A DNA stretch of 64,000 nt. Source: Rhizobium sp. AQ_MP. GTDB lineage: Bacteria; Pseudomonadota; Alphaproteobacteria; Rhizobiales; Rhizobiaceae. Where the stretch lies: positions 62,001 to 126,000 of the forward strand of contig NZ_JACJVI010000008.1 of NCBI RefSeq assembly GCF_014237835.1, read 5' to 3'. Numbering within the stretch: the first letter of the stretch is position 1; every line of letters begins with the position of its first letter. Of this stretch, positions 1 through 10,729 are shown piece after piece. Below the pieces are notes generated by a model, which did not search any database, was not told the origin of the DNA, and was given only the letters and a program-made list of their open reading frames with translations. The position numbers and the translations under genes were made by a program.

Positions 1-417
1 GGCACCGAGAACCTCGCAGCCCTGGGCCTCGATCAGTGAAATCACCATGCGAAGCACAGCGTCGTCACCGCCGGCCAGCAGCGTGCGGATCGCCATCGGC
101 AGCTTCAGAATCGACTTCCAGTTGACCCGGATATCAGCGAAAGCAGGCCGGCGCTTGACGGCACCCGACATGACAACCCTGCGAATATCATGCTGCCGAA
201 ACAGGGCCGACAGGCCTGCCATGTCGCCCACGCCGATCACGGCAGTGTCGAAACCCTGCCAGATGTCGTCGGCCTCGTTCTTCAGGCGAACCACGAAGGG
301 GTCCTCGCCGGCTTTCCGGGCGGCTTCAGCAAGGAAAAGCGGCAGTTTTCCGCTGCCGGCGATGATCGCGAGGCGACCTTTCCGCGGCAGGCCGTCAGTG
401 CGAGCGGCCGCCGTCAT
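1..417 (-). CDS. lpxI: UDP-2,3-diacylglucosamine pyrophosphatase LpxI (N-terminal part, cut by window edge)
   Basis: LpxI (DUF1009) hydrolyses UDP-2,3-diacylglucosamine to lipid X in lipid A synthesis and replaces LpxH in many alphaproteobacteria. Translation from the ATG at 417 gives 139 residues before the window ends. The N-terminus has the family's RLAIIAGSGKLPL stretch, followed by a segment with VVMSGAVKRRP. The start lies 3 bases after the lpxA stop, so the two are cotranscribed in the lpxD-fabZ-lpxA-lpxI order typical of Rhizobiales. The C-terminal half is outside the window, so integrity cannot be judged. Confidence 0.9.
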   Translation of the reverse strand, partial: MTAAARTDGLPRKGRLAIIAGSGKLPLFLAEAARKAGEDPFVVRLKNEADDIWQGFDTAVIGVGDMAGLSALFRQHDIRRVVMSGAVKRRPAFADIRVNWKSILKLPMAIRTLLAGGDDAVLRMVISLIEAQGCEVLGA

Positions 418-420
418 GGA

Positions 421-1236
421 TCAGTTCTTGCCGCGATTGGGCGACGACAGCGCCCGATCGCTCTCAGCGGCGATGAAATCCAGGATTTCGATGACTGGCG
501 GGCAGTCGAGATATTCGTCACGGATCGCGGCCGCATTGGTGCGGGCAGAGCCCTCGCTCTCGAAGATCTGCTTGAAGGCGCGGCGGACCTGGTGGATCAC
601 AGCGCGCTCGATGCCGGCGCGGGTCATACCGACCACGTTCAGACCGCCGAGGATGCCGGGATTGCCGTTCAACATGCCGTAAGGGATGACATCGTAGCTA
701 ACTGCCGACAGGCCGCCAATGAAGGCATGGCGACCGATGCGCGTAAACTGATGTACGGCACAGCCGCCGCTCAGGATCGCACGATCCTCGACACGGACAT
801 GGCCGGCGAGCATCACATTGTTCGACAGGATGATGTCGTTGCCGAGTATGCAGTCATGGGCAACATGCGAGTTCGCGAGAAACAGGCAGTTGTCGCCGAC
901 GCTCGTAATTCCACCGCCGCCGACGGTGCCGCTGTTCATCGTAACGCCTTCGCGCATGGTGCAGTTGGCACCCACAACAAGGCGCGAGTTTTCACCAGCT
1001 TCATGCAGGCTCTGCGACACGCCACCGATCACGGCCATAGGATGGATCGTCGTGCCGGCGCCGATTTCGGTAAAGCCCGTCACAACCGCGTTGGAGATCA
1101 GTTCGACCCCATCCTTCAATGTGACACGCGGGCCGACCCGACAAAACGGACCGATCTTCACATTCTCGCCGATCACCGCGCCGTCTTCGACCACGGCCAT
1201 CGGATGGATGACGGCGCTTGCGGCGATCACACTCAT
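421..1236 (-). CDS. lpxA: Acyl-ACP--UDP-N-acetylglucosamine O-acyltransferase
   Basis: LpxA transfers a 3-hydroxyacyl chain from ACP to the 3-OH of UDP-GlcNAc, the first step of lipid A synthesis, in the cytoplasm. The 271-residue protein shows continuous hexapeptide repeats (left-handed beta helix, about residues 10-195) and a helical C-terminal domain. The catalytic His is expected at residue 127 in the motif SHVAHDC. The ATG overlaps the fabZ stop as ATGA, indicating translational coupling. Length is normal for the family (about 262-272). Confidence 0.96.
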   Translation of the reverse strand: MSVIAASAVIHPMAVVEDGAVIGENVKIGPFCRVGPRVTLKDGVELISNAVVTGFTEIGAGTTIHPMAVIGGVSQSLHEAGENSRLVVGANCTMREGVTMNSGTVGGGGITSVGDNCLFLANSHVAHDCILGNDIILSNNVMLAGHVRVEDRAILSGGCAVHQFTRIGRHAFIGGLSAVSYDVIPYGMLNGNPGILGGLNVVGMTRAGIERAVIHQVRRAFKQIFESEGSARTNAAAIRDEYLDCPPVIEILDFIAAESDRALSSPNRGKN

Positions 1237-1700
1237 TTCTGGTCCTTGCGCATGATCATCGCACCGATATCGGCTTCAGCGACCAGTGCGCCGTCGACCT
1301 TGGCGTCACAATGAAACTTCCAGATATTGCCACGCTGCTTCTGCTTCACGACATGAAATTCGACGCGATCGCCCGGAACCACCGGCTTGCGAAAACGGGC
1401 ATTATCGATCGTCATGAAGTAGACGAGATTGCCGGCTTCGCCTTCCTTGCGCGCGCAGATCGCCCCGGCCGTCTGGGCCATGCCTTCGATCAGCAGAACG
1501 CCCGGCATGATCGGGCTTTCCGGGAAATGACCGGTAAAATGCGGCTCGTTTGCCGTGACATTCTTGATGCCGATGGCGGAGTTATCGCCGTCGATCTCGA
1601 TGATCTTGTCCACCAGCAGGAAGGGATAGCGGTGGGGCAGAAGCTTCATGATCTCGAGGATATCAGCCGAACCCAATTCGCTCTTCGCGAGTTCAGTCAT
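1233..1700 (-). CDS. fabZ: 3-hydroxyacyl-ACP dehydratase FabZ
   Basis: FabZ dehydrates 3-hydroxyacyl-ACP in fatty acid elongation. It competes with LpxA and LpxD for the same substrate, which may explain why it sits between their genes. From the ATG at 1700 the protein has 155 residues, with the hot-dog fold motif [13 protein letters not shown]; His58 and Glu72 (in LLIEGMAQ) match the catalytic pair. A longer frame to 1733 exists, but the ATG at 1700 has an AAGGAA ribosome site 6-8 bases upstream and gives the usual length. The start lies just inside the end of lpxD, and the stop overlaps lpxA. Confidence 0.96.
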   Translation of the reverse strand: MTELAKSELGSADILEIMKLLPHRYPFLLVDKIIEIDGDNSAIGIKNVTANEPHFTGHFPESPIMPGVLLIEGMAQTAGAICARKEGEAGNLVYFMTIDNARFRKPVVPGDRVEFHVVKQKQRGNIWKFHCDAKVDGALVAEADIGAMIMRKDQK

Positions 1701-2757
1701 TGCTGGTTCCTTTTTCCTTGGCGCGACTGTCATAGCGGCTCAACGTGTCCGCCACTTCGCGCAGATAATCTCTCAAAGGTCGGGCCGGAACCCCACCATA
1801 TTTCTCACCCGGCGGCACATCCGCCAGGACACCACTCTTGGCGGCGATCTGGGCACCGTCGCCAATCTTGATGTGACCGTTGATACCGGCGGCACCACCG
1901 ATCATCACGCCGTCGCCGATGATCGTACTGCCGGCAATGCCGACCTGGCTGACGATACCACAATGGCGACCGATGCGGACGTTGTGTCCGACCTGCACAA
2001 GATTGTCGATCTTTGTACCCTCGCCGATCACCGTATCGTCCATGGTGCCGCGATCGATCGTGGTGTTGGCACCGATCTCGACATGATCCTGAATGATGAC
2101 CCGTCCGATCTGCACGATCTTCAACATACCGCGCGGACCCGGGGCATAACCGAAACCATCCTGGCCGATCCTTGCACCGTTGTGAATGATGACATTGTTA
2201 CCGACCAGGGCCACCTGGACCGTGGCGCCACCTGCGATCACGCAGTCGCGGCCAATCCGGACGCCCGGACCGATCACCGCACCCGGACCGATCCGGGTGC
2301 CGCTGCCGATCTCGACATCTGCGCCAATCACTGCCATCGCCTCGATCTCAACGCCGTCCTCGAGACGTGCCGTCGAATCGACATAGGCCGCCGGCGAAAT
2401 CCTGGCGGGCTCGGACGTCATCAAGGGCGGCTTCAGGCCCTGAGGATAAAGCAAGGCGCCAGCCATGGCGAAGGCCGTGTGAGCGCTCTTGGCAAGCAAG
2501 ACCGGGATATGCGGCGGAATGAGCGAAACAAGCGGTTTTTCGCAGAAGATTGCCGATGCCTGGCAAGTTGCCAGTTCTTCCTTGTTGCGACGGGACAGGA
2601 TGTAGCAGACATCCCCGTCCTTCGCCCGAGACACCGGAGAAACGGATCGAACGATCCGCTCCCCCTGGCTCGGGTCCTGCAATTCCGCCCCCGTCTGGAC
2701 TGCAAGCGCAGCCAGTGTCACCCCGGCATGGGGCGGAAAGAAATGATTATGTTCCAT
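1693..2757 (-). CDS. lpxD: UDP-3-O-(3-hydroxyacyl)glucosamine N-acyltransferase
   Basis: LpxD adds the N-linked 3-hydroxyacyl chain to UDP-3-O-acylglucosamine, the third lipid A step. The 354-residue protein has an N-terminal uridine-binding domain (about residues 1-100), a long hexapeptide-repeat beta helix (about 105-310) and a C-terminal helix. The QVGHNVRIG segment carries the expected catalytic His. The ATG at 2757 is chosen because GGAG lies 9 bases upstream; the frame extends two more codons to a TTG. It follows bamA by about 50 bases. Confidence 0.96.
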   Translation of the reverse strand: MEHNHFFPPHAGVTLAALAVQTGAELQDPSQGERIVRSVSPVSRAKDGDVCYILSRRNKEELATCQASAIFCEKPLVSLIPPHIPVLLAKSAHTAFAMAGALLYPQGLKPPLMTSEPARISPAAYVDSTARLEDGVEIEAMAVIGADVEIGSGTRIGPGAVIGPGVRIGRDCVIAGGATVQVALVGNNVIIHNGARIGQDGFGYAPGPRGMLKIVQIGRVIIQDHVEIGANTTIDRGTMDDTVIGEGTKIDNLVQVGHNVRIGRHCGIVSQVGIAGSTIIGDGVMIGGAAGINGHIKIGDGAQIAAKSGVLADVPPGEKYGGVPARPLRDYLREVADTLSRYDSRAKEKGTSND

Positions 2758-2807
2758 CAGCAAACGCTCCAGAACGTCAACCTGTCAGCAGTTCTGGACC
2801 GCCAGTC

Positions 2808-5162
2808 TTAGAACTGGTTCGCCATGCTGAAGCGGAATTCCTGCGTCTTGTCGAAGCTTTCCTTGGCGACCGGGACCGCGTAGTCGACGCGAAGAGCGCC
2901 GAACGGCGAGTTCCAGATCACACCGGCGCCCACGGAAGCGCGGAGCGACATGTCGGTGCCGATCACCCCACCCTGGTTGCGCAGGTCGCTGCCGTAGAGT
3001 GTGCCAGCATCTGCGAACACGGCACCACGGAAACCGAGATCCTCCGGTACTGCGGGAAGCGGGAAGGTCGCTTCAGCAGACGCCGTGAAGTAGGTCGTAC
3101 CACCAAGCGCGTCGCCACTCAGACGCGGACCGATACCGCTGTTGTCAAAGCCGCGCACTTCCCTGCCGCCGATCTTGAACTGATCGAAAACATTGAGGTT
3201 GTCACCGAGAGCAACGACGTGGCCGGCAGAACCTGCCAACGAACCGACGATATCGAACTCGTCCGACAGCGTGTAGAACACACGAGCGCGAACGAAGGCC
3301 TTGTAGTATTCGGAGTCACCGCCCAAGCCCGCATATTCATGCGTGAAGCTCGCGTAGATGCCCTCGTGCGGGTTCTGGCGGTCATCGACCGTGTTGTAGA
3401 CCAAGGAATGGCCCAGAATGGACTGCTTCCAGGTGCTGCCTCTAATCGCGTCGATGTAGGGTTGAGCAACCCGGTCATCGCCGCCACCGGCCACGCCATT
3501 CGGACCGAAGGCGCCATTGTTGATGTAGTCGATTTCCTTGTAGGTGTAGCGAAGCGTCGTCGCCAGATCTTCGGTGATCGGAGCCGTCACGCGTACGGTC
3601 GCACCCTGCTCTTCATACTTGTAGTTCGAGTTGGCACTGGTCGTGCTCTTGAAGACGTCGAAACCAGCGGCCAGACGGTAGCCCAGGAAGTAGGGCTCCG
3701 TGAAGGAGAAGTTGTAGGTCTGGGTCTCGTCGAAGCCGCCACCGGCAGCGATACGGATGAACTGACCGCGACCGAGGAAGTTCTTCTCTTCGACGGACGC
3801 TTCGAGCACGACGCCACCGCCGCCGACGGAGTAGCCAGCACCGATGCCGAAGGAGCCCGTGGGCTGATCCTGGACATCAACGATAACCACGACGCGGTCC
3901 GGCGAACTACCAGCCTGGGTCGAAATGTTCACCGAGGAGAAGAAACCGAGCGCTTCAAGACGACGCTTGGCGCGCGAAATGGTCTCCTGGTTGAAGGCGT
4001 CGCCTTCGGAAATGTCGAACTCGCGACGGATGACATAGTCACGGGTGCGGGTGTTGCCACGCACCTCGATGCGCTCGACATAGGCACGCTCGCCCTGGTC
4101 GACCAGGTAAGTCACGCCAATCGTATTGGTTTCGAAGTTGCGATCGCCACGCGGAACGACGCGAGCAAAGGGATAACCGGCCGACGAAACACGACGGGAG
4201 ATGGCTTCCATCGACTTCTGGATGTCGCGGGCGCTGTAGGTCTGCCCTTCGCGGGTTTCGAGAAGACCCTCAAGCTCCGCACCGTCAATGCCTTCGACGG
4301 TCGACTCAACCGAGACCGCGCCGAAGCGGTAACGCTGGCCTTCGTCGACGGTGATGTTGATCGTGTATTCGTTGCCAGCCTCGTTGAGGACGGCTTCAGA
4401 CGAAATAACGCGGAAGTCTGCGTAACCGTGGTTGTAATAGAACTGGCGCAGCGCTTCTTCATCAGCGCGCAGCTTGTCCTCGTTGTAGACGTCCTTACGG
4501 GTCAGGAAGGACAGGATGCCCGATTCCTTCGTCTGCAGAACGGCGGCCAGTCGGCCATCGGAATAGGCATTGTTGCCAACGAAGTTGATCGAGGTGATCT
4601 TGGTGCGCTCGCCTTCGTTGATGACAAACGCCAGGTTCACACGACCTTCGGCAACCGGAACGACCTGGGTCGTCACTTCGACATCGGAGCGACCGATGGC
4701 GGAATAGGCTTCACGGATACGCTGAATGTCGGCGCTGATCAGGCTGTCGCTGTAAGGACCCTGAGCCCGGGTCTGCACAATTGCCTGCAGCTTGTCGTCC
4801 TTGATCTTGCGGTTCCCGTTGAAAACGACCTGGTTGATCAGCTGGTTTTCGACGACGGTCACCACCAAAGTCCCGCCGGAGACGGCGATCCGGACATCGG
4901 AGAAGAAGCCGGTCGCGTAGAGGCGCTTGACCGATTCATCGATGTCGGCATTGGAAAAGGTCCGACCCGGCTGGATCGACAGATTGGATCGCACAGCTTC
5001 CGGACCCACACGCTGAGCTCCGCGCACGTCGACGCGCTGAACCACTGCGGCTTCGGCAGCTGCTGCCGATGCGAGAACGGCAAGACCTGCGCCCGAAGAC
5101 ACGACACCAGCAGACAGCGCGACCGCCGATACTGCGTTCAAAAACTTTGAACCAGCCTTCAT
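2808..5162 (-). CDS. bamA: Outer membrane protein assembly factor BamA
   Basis: BamA is the core Omp85 subunit that folds and inserts beta-barrel proteins into the outer membrane. The 784-residue precursor begins with a signal peptide (cleavage probably near residue 38 after an Ala-rich stretch). Five POTRA domains follow (about 40-440) and then a 16-stranded barrel with the VRGF motif (REVRGFDNSG) and a terminal Phe, the usual outer-membrane sorting signal. It is placed between rseP and lpxD, as in most proteobacteria. A 194-base gap upstream leaves room for its own promoter. Confidence 0.97.
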   Translation of the reverse strand: MKAGSKFLNAVSAVALSAGVVSSGAGLAVLASAAAAEAAVVQRVDVRGAQRVGPEAVRSNLSIQPGRTFSNADIDESVKRLYATGFFSDVRIAVSGGTLVVTVVENQLINQVVFNGNRKIKDDKLQAIVQTRAQGPYSDSLISADIQRIREAYSAIGRSDVEVTTQVVPVAEGRVNLAFVINEGERTKITSINFVGNNAYSDGRLAAVLQTKESGILSFLTRKDVYNEDKLRADEEALRQFYYNHGYADFRVISSEAVLNEAGNEYTINITVDEGQRYRFGAVSVESTVEGIDGAELEGLLETREGQTYSARDIQKSMEAISRRVSSAGYPFARVVPRGDRNFETNTIGVTYLVDQGERAYVERIEVRGNTRTRDYVIRREFDISEGDAFNQETISRAKRRLEALGFFSSVNISTQAGSSPDRVVVIVDVQDQPTGSFGIGAGYSVGGGGVVLEASVEEKNFLGRGQFIRIAAGGGFDETQTYNFSFTEPYFLGYRLAAGFDVFKSTTSANSNYKYEEQGATVRVTAPITEDLATTLRYTYKEIDYINNGAFGPNGVAGGGDDRVAQPYIDAIRGSTWKQSILGHSLVYNTVDDRQNPHEGIYASFTHEYAGLGGDSEYYKAFVRARVFYTLSDEFDIVGSLAGSAGHVVALGDNLNVFDQFKIGGREVRGFDNSGIGPRLSGDALGGTTYFTASAEATFPLPAVPEDLGFRGAVFADAGTLYGSDLRNQGGVIGTDMSLRASVGAGVIWNSPFGALRVDYAVPVAKESFDKTQEFRFSMANQF

Positions 5163-5356
5163 GTGTATACTTTACCTTCTTCCATTGCCCCGCAGTCGGC
5201 ACCCGACTCCGGCCCGTGTGTGGTTTTAACGGGTTTTACCCTACAAGCAAGTGCGCGCGTTAATTTCTGTTTACTTCATTTGAACGCGTGACCCAATCGC
5301 CACTATCAATTTGAAACAGCGTAAACAAATGGTTTCCCGCCCAACAAGCTCCCGCC

Positions 5357-6490
5357 TTAGCCAATCAACCGGCTGATATCATTCCAGGTGGCGAAAACCA
5401 TCAGAGACAGGATCATCGCCATACCGATGCGGAAGGCGATCTCCTGGGCACCCTGCCCCATCGGCCTCCCCCGCACTGCCTCAATCGCGTAGAGAACGAG
5501 ATGGCCGCCGTCAAGCACCGGAACTGGGAACAAATTCAAAAGCCCCAGAGAAACGGAAAGAACCGCTGCCAGATTTAACAGAGCGATAACGCCAAGTGTC
5601 GCCATCTCCCCGGATGCCTGAACCACCCGCACCGGTCCACCCAGCTGGTCGGCATTCATGCGGCCGGCAATCATATTGCCAATATAATCGAAGGTGCCCG
5701 TGACGATATGTCCGGTCTGGCGCACGCCTTCCCAGACGGCCTCCAGCGGGGACAATTCCACGATCCGGAAATTGCCGGCCTGCTGATCCGTGATGATACC
5801 AATCTGCCCGACTTCCATCTCGTTGCCAAAGCGATCGGTCGTGATGGCGCGTTTTGGCACCAGTGCGAAGGCGATTTCCTCGCCGTCACGCCGGACAGTC
5901 ACTTCCACCGGTATCTCTGGGCGCATGGTGATGTAGCGGACGACATCATCGAAAGTCTCGATCGTGCGGCCATCCAGCGCCAGCAGCACATCGCCGCGCT
6001 CGATGCCGGCAGCTTCCGCGGCACTTCCCGGCTTGATGTCAGCGACGACAGGGTCGGAGACCGGCTTTCCCATCGTGGCGAACATGCCGGCGAAGATGAC
6101 GATCGCAAGGAGGAAATTGGCGAGCGGTCCGGCAGCGACTGTCACGGCGCGCTTCCACAGCTTGGCGCCGTTCAAGGTCTGTGCACGCTCCTCCTCGGTC
6201 AGTTCCTCGGCCAGGGAACCATCGGGCCGACTTGCGACATCGGCATCTCCGAAAAACCGAACATAGCCGCCCAGCGGGATCGCCGAGACTTTCCATCGCG
6301 TTCCGTGCTTATCGGTGAAGCCAAGGATCTCCGGACCGAATCCCACGGAGAATGCCAGGATGCGGATTCCCGACCAGCGCCCGGCCAGATAATGCCCCAT
6401 CTCGTGCACGAAGACGAGCAAGGACAGGATCAGGATGTAGGGCAGAATATAGCCGAAGAGGAAGTTGAAGACTGAGCTGATGTGTTCCAT
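5357..6490 (-). CDS. rseP: RIP metalloprotease RseP (site-2 protease, MmpA-like)
   Basis: This is an inner-membrane site-2 zinc protease that cleaves transmembrane anchors such as anti-sigma factors; the Caulobacter homologue MmpA degrades PodJ. The 377-residue protein has HEMGH at residues 29-33 in the first membrane helix, a central PDZ domain (about 125-205), and the third zinc-ligand motif LDGG at about 326-329. An AGGA ribosome site lies about 10 bases before the ATG. It sits between cdsA and bamA in the conserved envelope cluster. The natural substrate cannot be told from sequence. Confidence 0.95.
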   Translation of the reverse strand: MEHISSVFNFLFGYILPYILILSLLVFVHEMGHYLAGRWSGIRILAFSVGFGPEILGFTDKHGTRWKVSAIPLGGYVRFFGDADVASRPDGSLAEELTEEERAQTLNGAKLWKRAVTVAAGPLANFLLAIVIFAGMFATMGKPVSDPVVADIKPGSAAEAAGIERGDVLLALDGRTIETFDDVVRYITMRPEIPVEVTVRRDGEEIAFALVPKRAITTDRFGNEMEVGQIGIITDQQAGNFRIVELSPLEAVWEGVRQTGHIVTGTFDYIGNMIAGRMNADQLGGPVRVVQASGEMATLGVIALLNLAAVLSVSLGLLNLFPVPVLDGGHLVLYAIEAVRGRPMGQGAQEIAFRIGMAMILSLMVFATWNDISRLIG

Positions 6491-6555
6491 CTGTCCGTTT
6501 CCTGATCTCGCCGAAGCGAAGATTGAAGCCGTCTCGTGACGGCGGGTGCCCTATC

Positions 6556-7401
6556 TCAAAGCCCGAAGAGAATCGCCCCCATCGACACCGGCGCGCCGGC
6601 ACCTCCGGCAGTGGTGCCTATCGCCAAGAAGAACGCTGCAAAACAGGCAAATACAAGGCCATCCACCCGGTCCATGACGCCCCCATGTCCCGGAATGAGC
6701 CGGCTTGAATCCTTCACCCCGAAACGCCGCTTAATGAAGGATTCGAAGAGATCGCCGATCTGGCTGGAAACGGAGAGCGCGAAGGCCACGACCGCCACCC
6801 AGAGCCCGACATCCTGGAAATGCGCCATGGCGACCAGCAGCCCTCCCGTGACGCCGGCCAGCGTGCCACCAATCGCACCCGACCAGGTCTTGCCGGGCGA
6901 GATTTTGGGAGCAAGCTTCGGTCCGCCGATGGCGCGACCGACAAAATAGGCAAGGATGTCGGTGGACCAGACGATGATGAAGACGAAGAGCATAGCGATG
7001 AAGCCGAGCGAATCCTCGCCTCGAATCGCCGACAGCGAGATGGCGCTCAGGCCGGCATAGAACAGCCCGCCGGGCTGCCACCAACTGACACGGCCCAACA
7101 AGGCGGGAATTGAAGTCGTGATCACGAGCCCGGCAAAAAGCGGCACCGTCAAATCCGCCTGACCGAACAACATGTTCAGGCAGATCAGGCCCATCGACAA
7201 CCAGCCGAAAGCGTTTGCCCGCAGGCTCTGCTCGGCAAGGCGGGTCATCTTCGACCATTCATAGTAGACGAGCAAACCGATCGCAGCTGCGACCACACGG
7301 AAGGCGTTTCCCCCATACCATGTCGCGGTGAGGACCACCAAGATCATCACGATGGCAGAGACAATTCTGAGTTGGAGCTCTCGCGACATCGTAAGCGTCA
7401 T
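6556..7401 (-). CDS. cdsA: Phosphatidate cytidylyltransferase
   Basis: CdsA makes CDP-diacylglycerol from phosphatidate and CTP for phospholipid synthesis. The 281-residue protein is an integral membrane protein with about eight hydrophobic segments. Near the C-terminus it carries the full CDP-diglyceride synthetase signature ([13 protein letters not shown], then [10 protein letters not shown]). The ATG overlaps the uppS stop as ATGA. An alternative ATG four codons in (7389) gives a slightly shorter protein and cannot be excluded, because neither has a clear ribosome site. Confidence 0.95.
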   Translation of the reverse strand: MTLTMSRELQLRIVSAIVMILVVLTATWYGGNAFRVVAAAIGLLVYYEWSKMTRLAEQSLRANAFGWLSMGLICLNMLFGQADLTVPLFAGLVITTSIPALLGRVSWWQPGGLFYAGLSAISLSAIRGEDSLGFIAMLFVFIIVWSTDILAYFVGRAIGGPKLAPKISPGKTWSGAIGGTLAGVTGGLLVAMAHFQDVGLWVAVVAFALSVSSQIGDLFESFIKRRFGVKDSSRLIPGHGGVMDRVDGLVFACFAAFFLAIGTTAGGAGAPVSMGAILFGL

Positions 7402-8141
7402 GAGCCGACGGCCAAGGCTTTGGCCGACAAGCCGCCGAAACGCCGGTCGCGTGCGGCGTATCGTTCCAGTACAGAATCAAAGAGTGCGGGCGTGAAGTCC
7501 GGCCAGAAATCAGGCACGAACATCAGTTCAGCATAGGCGGCCTGCCACAGCAGAAAATTGGAGAGACGCTCCTCGCCGCTGGTCCGGATGACCAGGTCGG
7601 GATCGGGAATGCCAGCCGTGTCGAGGCGATCGTTGAGCGTCTGTGCGTCAATCTGGGACGGATCAAGCTTGCCCGCCTGCACCTCCGCCGCCAGTCTCGC
7701 TGCAGCACGGGCAATCTCGTCACGCGATCCGTAGTTGAAGGCGATGACCAGCGTCATGCCGGTATTGTTCACGGTGGTATCTTCCGCCTCCAAAAGAAGC
7801 GAGCGGATGTCATCGCGCAGGTTGACGCGATCGCCGATGATACGGATGCGCACGCCGGCCTGATGCAGATCGGCGAGGTCACGACGGATGAAGGCCTTCA
7901 GCAGACCGAACAGTTCATTGACCTCGGCCTCTGGCCGACGCCAGTTTTCCGACGAAAACGCAAACAGCGTCAGGAACCTGACCCCGGCATCGCCCGCTGC
8001 CTTGACGGTCTCCCGAACCGTTTCGACGCCCTTGCGGTGGCCGAAGGTCCGGGGCAGGCCCCGGGCGTTTGCCCAGCGGCCATTGCCATCCATGATGATC
8101 GCCACATGCTGCGGAACGATGCGATGTTGAACTGTCGACAT
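7398..8141 (-). CDS. uppS: Isoprenyl transferase (undecaprenyl diphosphate synthase)
   Basis: UppS condenses isopentenyl diphosphate with farnesyl diphosphate to make the C55 lipid carrier for peptidoglycan and O-antigen. From the ATG at 8141 the protein has 247 residues. It shows IIMDGNGRW with the catalytic Asp, the FAFSSENW segment, and [15 protein letters not shown] near the C-terminus. The open frame continues upstream to 8255, but that extension would overlap frr and resembles no family N-terminus. The gene overlaps cdsA by four bases. Confidence 0.95.
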   Translation of the reverse strand: MSTVQHRIVPQHVAIIMDGNGRWANARGLPRTFGHRKGVETVRETVKAAGDAGVRFLTLFAFSSENWRRPEAEVNELFGLLKAFIRRDLADLHQAGVRIRIIGDRVNLRDDIRSLLLEAEDTTVNNTGMTLVIAFNYGSRDEIARAAARLAAEVQAGKLDPSQIDAQTLNDRLDTAGIPDPDLVIRTSGEERLSNFLLWQAAYAELMFVPDFWPDFTPALFDSVLERYAARDRRFGGLSAKALAVGS

Positions 8142-8190
8142 GGGCGAGGATCCAAGCGAAATGGAGAGTACGGTGTCAGGCGACTCTGCC

Positions 8191-8751
8191 TTAAACCTGC
8201 ATGATTTCCTTTTCCTTGTCCGCGAGCAAGCGGTCGACGTCGACAATCGTCTCATCGGTCATCTTCTGCACCTTGTCGGACAGAGAACGGCTATCGTCCT
8301 GGCTGATGGACCCGTCCTTCTCGGCCTTCTTGAGGCTGTCCATGCCGTCGCGGCGCACGTGGCGGATAGCCACCTTGGCCTTCTCCGCATAGTCATGCGC
8401 TACCTTGACAAGGGACTTGCGGCGCTCTTCGTTGAGCTCGGGCAGCGGGATGCGGAGGTTCTGGCCGTCGACGATCGGGTTGAGGCCCAGATTGGCTTCG
8501 CGGATGGCGCGGTCGACCGCATTGACCATCGACTTGTCCCAGATCGAGACGCCGAGCATGCGTGGCTCGGGAACGGTGACGTTGGCAACCTGGTTCAGCG
8601 GAACGCGCGAACCATAGGCTTCGACCACCACCGGATCGAGGACGTTGGCCGAAGCGCGGCCCGTACGCAGCGATGCGATATCGTTCTTGAATGCGTTGAT
8701 AGCACCGTCCATGCGGCGCTTGATGTCGTTGAGATCAACCCCTGCGGTCAT
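8191..8751 (-). CDS. frr: Ribosome recycling factor
   Basis: RRF splits post-termination ribosomes together with EF-G. From the ATG at 8751 it has 186 residues, the standard length. It shows the conserved RRMDGAI N-terminus, [14 protein letters not shown], and a long helical bundle throughout. A second ATG lies directly upstream (8754). GGGAG stands 7 bases before the 8751 ATG, which fits better. pyrH lies upstream and uppS downstream, the standard bacterial order. Confidence 0.96.
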   Translation of the reverse strand: MTAGVDLNDIKRRMDGAINAFKNDIASLRTGRASANVLDPVVVEAYGSRVPLNQVANVTVPEPRMLGVSIWDKSMVNAVDRAIREANLGLNPIVDGQNLRIPLPELNEERRKSLVKVAHDYAEKAKVAIRHVRRDGMDSLKKAEKDGSISQDDSRSLSDKVQKMTDETIVDVDRLLADKEKEIMQV

Positions 8752-8808
8752 CATGGTTCTCCCATTGCTCTTCATTCGGCGGGACGAATTGCCCGCGCTT
8801 GCGTGTAA

Positions 8809-9531
8809 TCAGTTGTCGGTAACGATCGTCATGCGGCCGGCGCCGGACAGGATCTCGCCGAAGCCGCCCTTCTCGTGAATCGAGAAGACGATGATCGGAA
8901 TGCGGTTTTCACGGGCGAGCGCAACAGCGGCCACGTCCATGACGGCCAGTCCCTTCTGCAGGACTTCGTCGTGAGTCAGGCTGTCAAAGCGGGTGGCAGC
9001 CGGATCCTTCTTGGGATCGGCAGAATAGATGCCGTCGACCTGGGTGCCCTTGAAAATGGCTTCGGCACCGATTTCGGCCGCACGCAGCGCCGCAGCGGAA
9101 TCAGTGGTGAAGAACGGGTTGCCGGTACCACCGGCAAAGATCACGACACGGCCCTGGGCCAGATGATGGAGTGCGGCGCGCTGCGAGAAGCTTTCGCAGA
9201 TTTCCGGCATCGCGATGGCGGAGAGCACGACCGTGTCGATGTCGAGCTTGCGCAGCGAGGTCGCCAGCGCCAGAGCATTGATGACGGTCGCCAGCATGCC
9301 CATGTGGTCGCCGGTCACGCGGTCGCCGCCCTTGGAGGCCACGGCCACGCCGCGGAAGATGTTGCCGCCGCCGACCACAACACCCACTTCGACACCCATG
9401 CGCCGGGCCTCGGCGATGTCGCCGGCGATCCGGTCCGCCACTGCCACATCGATCCCAAATCCCTGGCTACCCATGAGGGCTTCGCCCGAAGCCTTGAGGA
9501 GGACGCGCTTGAACAATGGCTTGGCTGACAT
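8809..9531 (-). CDS. pyrH: UMP kinase
   Basis: PyrH phosphorylates UMP to UDP in pyrimidine nucleotide supply. The 240-residue protein is an amino-acid-kinase-fold enzyme with KASGEALMG at the N-terminus, GGGNIFRG in the middle, and GTGNPFFTTDSAA for nucleotide binding. The ATG at 9531 has GGGAG 5 bases upstream; the frame extends six codons further without support. It precedes frr by about 57 bases. Confidence 0.96.
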   Translation of the reverse strand: MSAKPLFKRVLLKASGEALMGSQGFGIDVAVADRIAGDIAEARRMGVEVGVVVGGGNIFRGVAVASKGGDRVTGDHMGMLATVINALALATSLRKLDIDTVVLSAIAMPEICESFSQRAALHHLAQGRVVIFAGGTGNPFFTTDSAAALRAAEIGAEAIFKGTQVDGIYSADPKKDPAATRFDSLTHDEVLQKGLAVMDVAAVALARENRIPIIVFSIHEKGGFGEILSGAGRMTIVTDN

Positions 9532-9569
9532 GAATGCTCCCGTGATCAATTCTGTGCCGGATACACGAA

Positions 9570-9595
9570 GGGCATCGCGTTGTCACGCGATGCCC
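9570..9595 (-). terminator. Terminator-like hairpin between tsf and pyrH
   Basis: An 11-base-pair perfect inverted repeat (GGGCATCGCGT arm, 4-base loop) lies about 30 bases after the tsf stop and before the pyrH start. Only a short T-containing stretch follows on the minus strand, so it may attenuate or process the tsf-pyrH transcript rather than end it completely. Confidence 0.55.
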
Positions 9596-9626
9596 GATGT
9601 TTTCCCTCGAAGAAGGGTAACTGAAA

Positions 9627-10553
9627 TCAGCCCTTGGCGGCCGCTGCAACTTCGGCTGCGAAGTCGCTTTCTTCCTTCTCGATGCCTTCGCCGAGCAGCA
9701 GACGAGCCATGCCGGTGACTTCGATCGGAGCGCCGGCTTCCTTTTCGGCGGCCTTGATGGCGTCGCCGACGGTCTGATCCGGATTGATGACGAAAGCCTG
9801 CGAGAGAAGGGCGACTTCCTCGAAGAACTTACGCATGCGGCCTTCAACCATCTTTTCGATGATGGCGTCCGGCTTGCCCGAAGCGCGGGACTGCTCGATG
9901 AAGACGTTGCGCTCGCGCTCTGCAACAGCGGCGTCGACTTCTTCCGCACGGATGGCGAGCGGGTTGGTCGCGGCAATGTGCATGGCGACCTGACGGCCGA
10001 TGGCAGCGAGAACGTCCTTGTTGCCGGTCGACTTCAGCGCAACGAGAACGCCGAGCTTGCCGAGGCCGTCAGCAACCGCGTTGTGAATGTAGGTGGCGAC
10101 AACGCCATCTTCGACAGAGAGCTTGACGGCGCGGCGCAGCGTCATGTTCTCGCCGATATGGGCGATTGCGTCCTTGATGGTGTCGGTGACGGTCTTGCCG
10201 CTGGCCGGATAGGTGGCAGCGCCGATCGCTTCGACGGAACCGTCGGTGCCGATGGCAACCGAAGCCACGCCACGGACCAGGTCCTGGAAGGCGTCGTTGC
10301 GGGCAACGAAGTCGGTCTCGGAGTTGACTTCGACGACAACTGCTGCGGTGCCGGCGCCGTTGATGCCGATCAGGCCTTCAGCGGCCGTGCGGCCAGACTT
10401 CTTGTCGGCCTTGGCGATACCCTTGGCGCGCAGCCAGTCGATGGCGGCTTCGATGTCACCGTTGTTTTCGGTCAGAGCCTTCTTGCAATCCATCATGCCT
10501 GCGCCGGACTTCTCGCGCAGTTCTTTTACCAGTGCTGCAGTGATTTCAGCCAT
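9627..10553 (-). CDS. tsf: Translation elongation factor Ts
   Basis: EF-Ts is the guanine nucleotide exchange factor for EF-Tu. The 308-residue protein has the N-terminal UBA-like domain with [16 protein letters not shown] and the contact motif ETDFVARND (about residues 79-87), followed by the two-part dimerisation core. An AGAGG ribosome site precedes the ATG. It follows rpsB with a 255-base gap that contains hairpins. Confidence 0.97.
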   Translation of the reverse strand: MAEITAALVKELREKSGAGMMDCKKALTENNGDIEAAIDWLRAKGIAKADKKSGRTAAEGLIGINGAGTAAVVVEVNSETDFVARNDAFQDLVRGVASVAIGTDGSVEAIGAATYPASGKTVTDTIKDAIAHIGENMTLRRAVKLSVEDGVVATYIHNAVADGLGKLGVLVALKSTGNKDVLAAIGRQVAMHIAATNPLAIRAEEVDAAVAERERNVFIEQSRASGKPDAIIEKMVEGRMRKFFEEVALLSQAFVINPDQTVGDAIKAAEKEAGAPIEVTGMARLLLGEGIEKEESDFAAEVAAAAKG

Positions 10554-10729
10554 TGTGTGCCTCTTGTCTGTTCAGGCGGTCGATCCGTAACCTCAAGGCG
10601 ACGGATGGCCGCTGTGTTGGGACGAAATGTACCCGGATGTATGACAACGTGATGAAGCAGGTCACCACGGAAACAATCGGCCGTCTTCGACGCCGTCACG
10701 CTTCAAGCGGTGGCATCCGGAAGAACGGA

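Noticed and set aside
2550-5150. A very long plus-strand open frame opposite bamA
   Set aside because: It has no ribosome site, reads as low-complexity antisense of a GC-rich gene, and bamA on the minus strand is certain.
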